Shown one piece after another: positions 1 through 7,484 of a stretch of 17,386 nucleotides of DNA (its first letter is position 1; the number at the start of each line of letters is the position of its first letter). The notes under the pieces were generated by a model. That model did not search any database and was not told where the DNA came from. It worked only from the letters and a program-made list of their open reading frames with translations. Origin of the DNA: an uncultured delta proteobacterium (GTDB lineage: Bacteria; Myxococcota_A; Polyangia; Polyangiales; Polyangiaceae); the NCBI GenBank assembly GCA_903893335.1, contig CAITLX010000585.1:1-17386 (forward strand), read 5' to 3'. The translations under genes and the position numbers were made by a program.

Positions 1-563
1 GCGAGCTCGCGCCGACGCTCGCGCGTCTGCTCGGGACGCCCGACCCGTTGCCGGGCGGGCTCGCCATCGCCGCGCGCGCGCACGTCCTCGAAGCGGTCGG
101 TGGCCCCGGCGACGCCGACCTGGCGAGCCTGCGCTCCGCGCACGGCGCGGCGCGGGTGGTGCGCGTGCTGGTCCCCGTGGGAGGGGCCGGACGCGGCGCG
201 CGGGTGCTCGTGCGCGGGCGCGCGACCGGCGCCCGGCCGGTCGAGCTTCGTATCGGGGCGCCGCTCGCGTCGGCCGGTCGGCACGACGCGCCGCTCGGCG
301 AGCTCGACGTGCGCTCGGCGGTCCGCGTCGAGCTGCCGCCCGGCTCCGCCGCCGTCGAGCGCTGGGTGGAGCTCCCCAGCTCGATCGGCGCGCGCCCCGG
401 CGCCAAGGTCACGCTCGTCGTCGAGGCGACCGGCGGCGAGGTCGATCTCGACGCGATCGCGGTCGTTTCGCTCGCGGACGAGCTGCCTCCGCCCCCCCCG
501 GCGCCCTGGCATCCGACGGCCGCCGACGTCGCCGGACGCGAGCCCGAGGACGTCGACGAGTGA
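1..563 (+). CDS. C-terminal part of an unrecognised protein (5' end outside window)
   Basis: An open frame runs from the left edge (first whole codon at 3) to a TGA at 561-563, about 187 codons. A TTG at 48 could be a start, but nothing supports it and the frame is open to the edge, so I treat the gene as truncated by the window. Codon third positions are almost all G or C, as in the neighbouring real genes. The protein shows alternating hydrophobic segments (VRVLVPVG, ARVLVRG, VELRIGAP, KVTLVVEA) that look like a beta-sandwich, and a Pro-rich stretch (LPPPPPAPW) about 25 residues from the end. It ends in an acidic tail, EPEDVDE. I recognise no family or catalytic motif. The next gene starts 44 nt downstream and has its own candidate promoter in that gap. 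Confidence 0.7.
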   Translation, partial: ELAPTLARLLGTPDPLPGGLAIAARAHVLEAVGGPGDADLASLRSAHGAARVVRVLVPVGGAGRGARVLVRGRATGARPVELRIGAPLASAGRHDAPLGELDVRSAVRVELPPGSAAVERWVELPSSIGARPGAKVTLVVEATGGEVDLDAIAVVSLADELPPPPPAPWHPTAADVAGREPEDVDE

Positions 564-570
564 CGCGCGG

Positions 571-598
571 TTGACGCCCTCGGAGCGCCCGGTAAAGT
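571..598 (+). promoter_or_regulatory. Candidate sigma-70-type promoter for the TPR/bamB pair
   Basis: TTGACG (571-576), 16 nt, then TAAAGT (593-598): four of six matches to TATAAT and five of six to TTGACA. The GTG start of the TPR gene lies 9 nt after the -10 hexamer, so a normal transcription start would fall within a few nt of the start codon. There is no clear Shine-Dalgarno sequence, which fits a leaderless mRNA. Identified by eye only. Confidence 0.5.
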
Positions 599-607
599 CG
601 CGGCCCC

Positions 608-1591
608 GTGTCCGACCCCACCTCGAACGATCGCAACGTCCGCGTCCGCGAAGACGCCGTCCGCAAGGGCCTCCTCAAGAAGCGCGAGGACACGCAGCGC
701 AAGGCGCTGCCCCTCGAGCCCGGAGAGATGGTCGACGACGCGCTCGCGCGCGGAACGGCCGCCACCGGCAAGTGGCTGAAGGCCCATTTCCACCAGATCC
801 AGTGGGTGATCGTGGCGGGCATCGTCGTGGGCGCCGGGGTCTACGTCTACGGCTGGCGAACGGGGAAATCGTCCGAATCCGCGTCGTCGGCGCTCATGCG
901 CGGCGTGGCGAGCGAGCGCGGGCGCCTCTCCGAGCAGGCCGCCAAGGACGACGACTCGTCGGCCGACCCGACCCCGATCTTCAAGACCGCCGACGAGCGC
1001 CGCGAGGCCGCCGTCGACGCGTACCGCACGGTCGTGGCGAAATACTCCGGCGGCGGGCCCGCCATTCTCGGCAAGCTCGGCGAGGCCGGCGTGCTGCTCG
1101 ACAAGCGCGACTTCCCAGGCGCGCTCGCCGCGTACGACGTCGTGCGGCAGTCGCCGCTCGCCAAGGCCGACGCCGACGTGCGCTGCCGCGCCATCGAGGG
1201 CACCGCTTACGCCGAGGAGGGCAAGGGGGACATCGACGCCGCCCTCAAGGCCTTCCGCGAGCTCGAGAACAGCGACGTGCCCGGCTTCAAGCAGCTCGGC
1301 CAGTACCAGCAGGCGCGCCTGCTCGTCGGCAAGGGCGACCGCGACAAGGCCAAGGAGCTTCTGAAGGCCGCGCGCGAGAAGCTCCACGCGCCGGGCGCCG
1401 CCGAGGCGCGCACGTTCCCGTTCCTCGAGTCCGAGCTCGACGCGCTGCTCACGAGCCTCGACCCGAGCGCGGTGCCTGCCAAGCCGAGCGGCGGGCGTTC
1501 GCTCGGCGCCGGATCGCTCGGCCCCGAGGACATCGAGCGCTTGCAGCAGCAGCTTCAGCGCCAGCTGGGCAAGAAGGGCGGCACGCCGTGA
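608..1591 (+). CDS. Membrane-anchored TPR protein, YfgM-like
   Basis: 327 aa from a GTG at 608. The N-terminal 60 residues are highly charged (VRVREDAVRKGLLKKRED) and precede one membrane segment at about residues 65-82 (QWVIVAGIVVGAGVYVYGW). After it come helical repeats of tetratricopeptide type at about 105-260, for example KLGEAGVLLDKRDFPGALAA and GTAYAEEGKGDIDAALKAF. The end is a Gln-rich helix (IERLQQQLQRQLGKKGG). This order, a short cytosolic part, one membrane anchor and a TPR domain, is that of YfgM/TPR_21 proteins. In E. coli these sit at the SecYEG translocon and hand secreted proteins to periplasmic chaperones. The family's gene lies directly before bamB in E. coli, and the same order is seen here, with a 4-nt overlap. 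That shared order is the main support for the assignment; sequence similarity was not computed. The role in this organism is inferred. Confidence 0.8.
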   Translation: MSDPTSNDRNVRVREDAVRKGLLKKREDTQRKALPLEPGEMVDDALARGTAATGKWLKAHFHQIQWVIVAGIVVGAGVYVYGWRTGKSSESASSALMRGVASERGRLSEQAAKDDDSSADPTPIFKTADERREAAVDAYRTVVAKYSGGGPAILGKLGEAGVLLDKRDFPGALAAYDVVRQSPLAKADADVRCRAIEGTAYAEEGKGDIDAALKAFRELENSDVPGFKQLGQYQQARLLVGKGDRDKAKELLKAAREKLHAPGAAEARTFPFLESELDALLTSLDPSAVPAKPSGGRSLGAGSLGPEDIERLQQQLQRQLGKKGGTP

Positions 1592-2853
1592 GGCGCCGCG
1601 CCCTGGGCGCGGTCGTCGCGGGCATCGCGGCGCTCGTGTGCGCCTCGGGCTGCGAGCGACTGAGCGCGGGCGCGAACCCCGAGCGGCCGCTGTGGGCCAC
1701 GCGCCCCATCCAGGCCATCCGGCTGACGTACCGGCGCCCGCTCTCGGCGCCCGAGCGCCTCGCCGGCGAGGAGTACGAGCGCGGCCGGCCCGCCATCGAC
1801 GTCGCGCGCGCGCGGGTGTTCGTCGGGTCGAGCGACCACGGGCTCTACTGCGTCCGCGCCGCCGACGGCGAGCCCGTGTGGCGCTTCGAGACGCTCGGCG
1901 CCGTGCAGAGCGAGCCGCTCTACGACCCCCGCGAGGACGTCGTCTACTTCGGCTCGAACGACGGCGCGCTCTACAAGGTGCGCGCCTCGGACGGCGAGCT
2001 GCTCTGGCGCTTCATGACGAACGCCGAGATCGGGCGCCGCCCGGCGCTCGCCAACGGTCTGCTCTACGTCGTCAACGCCAACGACACGGTCGTGGCGATC
2101 GAGCCCGCGACCGGCAAAGTGCGCTGGTCGCAGCACCGGACCCCGGCGCTCGGCATGGAGATCGCCGGCTACGCCGGGCCGCTCGTCACCGCCGACCGGG
2201 TCTACGTCGCGTTCTCCGACGGCCACGTGGCGTCTTACGACGCCCGCGAGGGCACCGAGCGCTGGCAGTCGGTCGACCTCGCCGCCGAGGCCGAGCAGGT
2301 CACCGGCGACCTGCCGCGTTACCTCGACGCCGACGCGACCCCGGTGCTCGACCAGATCGCCGCCGGTCGGGTCGTCTACGTCGCCAGCTACGCGGGGGGC
2401 GTGCACGCGCTCGACGCCGACGGAGGCACCCGGGTGTGGGTCAACGACCGCGCGACGGGGGTCACCGAGACGCTGCTGTGGCAGGAGCCCGCGCACAGGC
2501 CGCGCGACGGCGTCGGCCCCGACGTGCCGGCCCGCAAGGTGCTGATCGCCGCCTCGGGCACGACCGGCCTCTGGGGCCTGTCGCCGGAGGACGGCCACGA
2601 GCTGTGGCGCCGCAAGCTGCCAGAAGGGGGCATGTCGGCTCCTGTGGCCGTCGCGGGCGCGCTGCTCCTGTCGACGTCGCGCTACGGGCTCTTCCTGGTG
2701 TCGCCGCTGGGCGGTGGCGTCATCGACGGCATCGACCTGTCGGGTGGCCTCGCGATGACCCCGGTGGCCCACGGCGAGCGCGCCTTCGTCATGACCAACG
2801 GTGGCTCGCTGCTCGGGCTGCAGGTCGTGCCGCCCGACGTCGCCGGTCGCTGA
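1588..2853 (+). CDS. bamB: BamB-like outer-membrane assembly lipoprotein (PQQ/beta-propeller repeats)
   Basis: 421 aa from a GTG at 1588 that overlaps the previous stop (GTGA), implying translational coupling. The frame is open far upstream, but only this start gives a lipoprotein signal: MRRR, a hydrophobic stretch, and the lipobox ASGC with Cys22. The mature protein repeats the PQQ-type propeller blade pattern: GLYCVRAADGEPVWRFET, ALYKVRASDGELLWRF, TVVAIEPATGKVRWSQ, HVASYDAREGTERWQ and GVHALDADGGTRVWVN. The usual BamB length is about 390-400 aa, so this is full-size. BamB is the propeller lipoprotein of the beta-barrel assembly machine at the periplasmic face of the outer membrane. E. coli has the order yfgM-bamB-der. 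Here der does not follow; a convergent gene does. PQQ-propeller lipoproteins of other function are the alternative, made less likely by the YfgM-like partner. Confidence 0.78.
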   Translation: MRRRALGAVVAGIAALVCASGCERLSAGANPERPLWATRPIQAIRLTYRRPLSAPERLAGEEYERGRPAIDVARARVFVGSSDHGLYCVRAADGEPVWRFETLGAVQSEPLYDPREDVVYFGSNDGALYKVRASDGELLWRFMTNAEIGRRPALANGLLYVVNANDTVVAIEPATGKVRWSQHRTPALGMEIAGYAGPLVTADRVYVAFSDGHVASYDAREGTERWQSVDLAAEAEQVTGDLPRYLDADATPVLDQIAAGRVVYVASYAGGVHALDADGGTRVWVNDRATGVTETLLWQEPAHRPRDGVGPDVPARKVLIAASGTTGLWGLSPEDGHELWRRKLPEGGMSAPVAVAGALLLSTSRYGLFLVSPLGGGVIDGIDLSGGLAMTPVAHGERAFVMTNGGSLLGLQVVPPDVAGR

Positions 2854-2856
2854 AGC

Positions 2857-2912
2857 CGGCCCGTCGGTCGGGCTGTCTGGCCCGCAACGGCTCGATTCAG
2901 GCCGTTTCGGCC
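2857..2912. terminator. Two weak hairpins between convergent genes
   Basis: The 163-nt gap 2854-3016 separates the bamB-like gene from the convergent PAS gene. It holds a 7-bp stem with a 5-nt loop at 2857-2875 (core GCCCG/CGGGC) and a perfect GGCCG-TTT-CGGCC hairpin at 2900-2912. Neither is followed by a T-run, so intrinsic termination is uncertain. The rest of the gap holds an AT-richer patch with the small dyad CATAA-N6-TTATG (2938-2953) and a G-run (2979-2987). No gene is seen in it. Confidence 0.3.
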
Positions 2913-3016
2913 ATCCTGGGCCCGCTCAGATGGATCGCATAAGACCCATTATGTCAACTCGGCGCACCGGGGTGACTGGGGGGGGGCTGGAACGCCGCTC
3001 GCCAGGAACCAGCCCG

Positions 3017-4180
3017 TTAGCTCGCGTGACCGAGCGTGCGGGCGTCGACGGCCTCCCCCTCGACCGCGGGGGGCTCGAGCAGCGCGCGCAGGTCGATCGA
3101 CCCGTCGGCGGGCACGAACGCGATGCGCCCGCGCAGCGACGGCGCGATGTCCACCAGGGCGACGACGAGATCCACCGCCTCGGACGATCCGCCATCGATG
3201 CCATCGACGACCACCGCGTCGCACGTGTGACCCGTGAGCAACCAGTCGATGGCGTCGTCGGCCCGCCCCACCACGCTCAGCCGGCACGCGGCCTGGAGGG
3301 TCGCGTAGGCCGCCCCCGAGGCGGGCGCCGCGGCCACGAGCAGCACGCGCGGAGGCTCGGCGTACGCCAGGGTCGGCGTGGTGTCGGCCAGACGGTTGCC
3401 CGCGGCGAGCGACGGGCGCGTGCCGGCCTCGAAGACCACCGCGCCGACCGCGTCGAGGCGCCCGTAGCGGTGCACCGGAAAGAGCGTCACGCGCCACCGG
3501 GTGGACTTCCCGGCGCTGCGCGGCGTCACGCCGACGACCTCGGCTCCCTCGACCGTGCGTCCGGTCTCCAGCACCCGGGCCACGAGCGGCTCGAGCGCGG
3601 GCGCCATGCCCGGCAGCACCTCCCCCAGGGTCCGCTGGGCGTGTTCGCCCGCCGAGACGCCATGAAGCGCGGCGGCCATCGAGTTGACATAAAGAAAGCG
3701 GGTGTCGGTCCCCAGGATCATCAGGCTCACCGGCGCACCGGCGAAGATGCCCGCCGGGCTCCAGGGCGGCAGGCTGTCCGGACGCGACGGCGGCGGCGTC
3801 GACGGCTTCGCCCCCAGCCCAGCCGCTCGCGCCGACGCGAGCGCGAGGAAGCGCTCGAGCGCGGCCTCGGTCGAAATCCAGGCGGCGCCAGCGGTCACGG
3901 CCTCGACCCGCGCGCTGCGTCCGAGGCTCGTCGTGTCCACCCAGGCCGCCACCCGCCCGCCGAGCGCGTTTTCGAGCTGAAACCACGCTGCCAGCGCCAT
4001 CGGGACGGTGCCGGCGTCGACGACCAACCCGTGCAACTCGTCGGCCGACGTCGAGCGGAGCCGCTGCAACGCCGCGCCGATGGTCCCCACGGCCTCGACG
4101 CGCCAACCGCTTCGCCCGGCCACCGTGGCGAGGCGCGCTCCGGTCGCCTCGGATGTCGTCACGACGAGCGCCCACCTCAT
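3017..4180 (-). CDS. PAS protein flanked by two degenerate receiver-like segments
   Basis: 387 aa from an ATG at 4180, chosen because GGGGAGGAG lies 8 nt upstream; starts at 4217 and 4237 lack this. Residues 1-120 look like a receiver fold (MRWALVVTTS, then HGLVVDAG with Asp55, then ISTEAALERF), followed by a Pro/Ser linker (125-142). Residues 143-252 are a PAS domain: APVSLMILGTDTRFLYVNSM and ALHGVSAGE, ending in RWRVTLFPVHRYG and AVGAVVFEA. Residues 276-375 again look like a receiver: PRVLLVAAAP, CDAVVVDGIDGGSS with Asp326, and GRIAFVPADGS. The second unit lacks the acidic pair after strand 1 (AAA instead) and the Thr/Ser and Lys of an active receiver; the first also lacks them. No kinase, cyclase, GGDEF or DNA-binding output domain is present. 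It may be a sensor or adaptor acting through a partner, which is inference. Confidence 0.7.
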   Translation of the reverse strand: MRWALVVTTSEATGARLATVAGRSGWRVEAVGTIGAALQRLRSTSADELHGLVVDAGTVPMALAAWFQLENALGGRVAAWVDTTSLGRSARVEAVTAGAAWISTEAALERFLALASARAAGLGAKPSTPPPSRPDSLPPWSPAGIFAGAPVSLMILGTDTRFLYVNSMAAALHGVSAGEHAQRTLGEVLPGMAPALEPLVARVLETGRTVEGAEVVGVTPRSAGKSTRWRVTLFPVHRYGRLDAVGAVVFEAGTRPSLAAGNRLADTTPTLAYAEPPRVLLVAAAPASGAAYATLQAACRLSVVGRADDAIDWLLTGHTCDAVVVDGIDGGSSEAVDLVVALVDIAPSLRGRIAFVPADGSIDLRALLEPPAVEGEAVDARTLGHAS

Positions 4181-4268
4181 CGACCGTCGCTCCTCCCCTT
4201 TTCCGAGCCCGCGCCACCGTGGCGGGGCCGCACGCATCGCTTCACACGAATGAGCTGTACCCAGATGG

Positions 4269-4287
4269 GCCCGGCCGAAGGCCGGGC
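4269..4287 (-). terminator. Strong GC hairpin after the phosphodiesterase gene
   Basis: A perfect 8-bp stem, GCCCGGCC-GAA-GGCCGGGC, lies about 50 nt past the stop of the phosphodiesterase gene and about 90 nt before the PAS gene start. No T-run follows on the minus strand, so it may stop transcription only with help or may protect the mRNA end. The rest of the 156-nt gap 4181-4336 holds the PAS gene's ribosome binding site and no further gene. Confidence 0.4.
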
Positions 4288-4336
4288 GTCCCGGGCGACG
4301 GCCCTGACGACTCGAAGATCAAGCGCGTACGCGGCC

Positions 4337-5104
4337 CTAGAGGACGAGCTCCTCGTCGAGCCGCAAGGTCGAGAGATTCGGCAACCGAAGCCGGGCGCAC
4401 TCGCGCTCGATCTCGGCCAAATAGGCGGGTTTCATGTGGTAGAGCAGCGTCGGGAGCGCCCCGGGCGACGGCGATTTTCGCAGGTCCGCGCCCAGTGAGC
4501 GCGGCGTGTGGTGGCCGGAGTCGGTCGCGAGTCGCTGCAAGCGGTTCGGGAAGCTGACCTCCGCGAGCAGACCTCGGAGGCGCGGCTCGGCGGCCATCAC
4601 CTCCCAGAAGCGGTCGGTCGGCCCCGTGTCGCCCGTGAAGCCCAGCGCCGCTCGCCCGCGCGCGATGAGGAAGCCGGACGACTCGATGGTGTGGGTCACC
4701 GGGATGGCCGTGACCTCGAAACCGGCCACCGTCGTCGGCACGCCGCGCTTGAGCTCGAGCAGCTGGATCGTGGGCGACGCTGCGGACGGAATCTGAGTGA
4801 AATCGGGCCACAAGACACCATTGAAGAAGTACTTCTTCAAGGCTCGAAGCGTGCCGCGGGTGGCCGCCACGACGAGCGGCGGGCAGCCCTTCTGGCACCG
4901 GTTGTCCGAGATCGTGGCCAGGTCGCGGATGTGGTCGAGGTGCGCGTGCCCGATGAGGCAGGCCCTGAGCCGGTACTGCGCCGGGAGGTCGAGCCCGCTG
5001 GTGAGCGAGCCCGCATCGATGGCGAGCACGTCGTCGACGACGAACGCGGTCGTTCGGTGGCGCGGAGTTTCCCCACCGTGACAGCCCACGACGCGTAGCA
5101 GCAT
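4337..5104 (-). CDS. Class II cyclic-nucleotide phosphodiesterase-like protein (metallo-beta-lactamase fold)
   Basis: 255 aa from an ATG at 5104. It has the metal-site motif HAHLDH at 53-58 within IGHAHLDHIRDLATISDN, matching the class II cyclic-nucleotide phosphodiesterase signature (yeast PDE1, bacterial CpdP). Further ligand candidates occur in order: VTH (His138), GFTGDTGPTDRFWEV (Asp159), SGHHTP (His198/199) and LLYHMKP (His223). EVSFPNRLQRLA also fits that family better than lactonases or RNase Z. The family cleaves cAMP or cGMP to the 5'-monophosphate using two divalent metals. No signal peptide is visible; the N-terminus enters the fold directly (MLLRVVGCHGGETPRHRTTA), so it is probably cytosolic. 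There is no Shine-Dalgarno sequence, but TATGCT (5116-5121) ends 11 nt before the ATG and may be a -10 element. It lies downstream of groEL with a hairpin between them. The substrate is not proven; other MBL-fold phosphodiesterases remain possible. Confidence 0.8.
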   Translation of the reverse strand: MLLRVVGCHGGETPRHRTTAFVVDDVLAIDAGSLTSGLDLPAQYRLRACLIGHAHLDHIRDLATISDNRCQKGCPPLVVAATRGTLRALKKYFFNGVLWPDFTQIPSAASPTIQLLELKRGVPTTVAGFEVTAIPVTHTIESSGFLIARGRAALGFTGDTGPTDRFWEVMAAEPRLRGLLAEVSFPNRLQRLATDSGHHTPRSLGADLRKSPSPGALPTLLYHMKPAYLAEIERECARLRLPNLSTLRLDEELVL

Positions 5105-5152
5105 GGTTGGGCGCGAGCATAGCGAGCCCTGAGCGCCGCGCCGAAATATCGA

Positions 5153-5212
5153 CGGCCCGCTCGCTCCGGCCTGCCGGGGGTGTCTCCCCCGATGGACCGG
5201 TGCGGCGGGCCG
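5153..5212 (-). terminator. Candidate groEL terminator: nested stems followed by an AT-rich stretch
   Basis: In the 132-nt gap between groEL and the phosphodiesterase gene, CGGCCCGC (5153-5160) pairs perfectly with GCGGGCCG (5205-5212). Inside lies a second perfect stem, CGGGGG/CCCCCG (5175-5180 with 5186-5191). On the minus strand the structure is followed by TCGATATTTCGG, a short T-containing run that is rare in this DNA. This would separate groEL transcription, at least in part, from the next gene. Confidence 0.45.
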
Positions 5213-5236
5213 CCTCGTGCGTCGGTGTGGTGGGCG

Positions 5237-6940
<1,704 letters not shown>

Positions 6941-6999
6941 GTGTTCCTCTCTGAAAACGGGGACGGGAATGGCCCGAGGCATACACCTGGGGGGCCGGG

Positions 7000-7027
7000 A
7001 ACGTAAGGCGGCCGCGCGCTGCGTCAA
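7000..7027 (-). promoter_or_regulatory. Candidate promoter for groEL
   Basis: On the minus strand, TTGACG (7027-7022), 16 nt, then TACGTT (7005-7000). The -35 is good and the -10 has only three of six consensus bases. It would give a leader of about 50 nt carrying the AGAGGAA ribosome binding site. Neither a CIRCE inverted repeat (HrcA) nor a clear sigma-32 -10 (CCCCAT) is seen at a suitable distance. The 151-nt divergent region 6941-7091 must also hold the start signals for the plus-strand lipoprotein gene; I could not place those. Confidence 0.35.
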
Positions 7028-7091
7028 GGGGTTCGACCGGCCGCCGTTTCCCGTCGCGCACGCGGGGCTGCCGGGGTACAGGACCGTTGCC

Positions 7092-7331
7092 GTGCCGCTC
7101 CCCTCCCCTCGCCCGCCCCGATCGACCCGCTGGCTCCTCGCGCTCGCAGCGCTCGCGGCGTCGTTCGTGGTCGCCGCCGCGATGGCCGCGGGGTGCAGCG
7201 ACGGCTCGACGGCGACCGCGTACCTCGGGGCGATCGACCGCGACGCCGCGCCCGAGGTGCAGCTTGGCGGGCCGGACGTGGGCGCGCCCGACGCCGGGCT
7301 CGACGACGCGTCGTTCGACGGCGCCGACTGA
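7092..7331 (+). CDS. Small Asp-rich lipoprotein, unknown function
   Basis: 79 aa from a GTG at 7092. The frame is open back to 6939, but the GTG places a compact lipoprotein signal at the start: basic residues (RPPRSTRW), a hydrophobic run (LLALAALAASFVVAAAMAAG) and Cys35 in the lipobox AAGC. The mature part is only about 45 residues, acidic and Ala/Gly/Asp-rich (DRDAAPEVQLGGPDVGAPDA, then GLDDASFDGAD), like the Asp-rich linkers after the lipid anchor in myxobacterial surface proteins. Third positions are nearly all G or C, supporting real coding. It is divergent from groEL and convergent with the beta-barrel gene. No domain follows the linker, so it may be a small surface protein or a remnant of a longer one. 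Confidence 0.55.
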   Translation: MPLPSPRPPRSTRWLLALAALAASFVVAAAMAAGCSDGSTATAYLGAIDRDAAPEVQLGGPDVGAPDAGLDDASFDGAD

Positions 7332-7391
7332 CCGCTGTCGTATCCCGGTCCGCGCCGCGCGCGCCCTGTCGCCACGCCCACGCGGGCGAGC

Positions 7392-7484
7392 GCTCGGACT
7401 AGAAGCGCGCCTGCATCGACGCTCGGACTACTAGAAGCGCGCCTGCATCGACGCTCGGACTACTAGAAGCGCGCCTGCATCGAC
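7392..7484 (-). repeat. Three tandem copies of the 3' end of the beta-barrel gene
   Basis: Units at 7453-7484, 7421-7452 (both 32 bp and identical) and 7392-7420 (29 bp, the same minus three bases, ACT). On the minus strand each unit carries the codons for SMQARF plus TAG. The first unit is the real end of the gene (stop at 7463-7465); the other two lie past the stop in other frames. This accounts for most of the 131-nt gap between the convergent genes. 7332-7391 shows no other feature. Confidence 0.95.

Noticed and set aside
2938..2953. CATAA-N6-TTATG dyad as an operator
   Set aside because: It lies between the 3' ends of convergent genes, where an operator has no obvious promoter to act on, and 5-bp arms are weak evidence.
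2949..3695. 13-bp match TTATGTCAACTCG between 2949-2961 (plus) and the PAS gene around 3683-3695 (minus)
   Set aside because: A 13-bp match is expected by chance in a window this size, and one copy simply encodes LYVNS of the PAS domain.
6941..7091. CIRCE element or sigma-32 promoter before groEL
   Set aside because: No TTAGCACTC/GAGTGCTAA-type inverted repeat, and no suitably spaced CTTGAA/CCCCAT pair was found.
6941..7381. N-terminal extension of groEL upstream of 6940
   Set aside because: The family start MTAKEI.. and a good ribosome binding site are at 6940; the upstream part overlaps the divergent lipoprotein gene and resembles nothing.
7392..7484. Possible CRISPR-like repeats
   Set aside because: The copies are directly abutting without spacers and are copies of the gene end; there are no cas genes.
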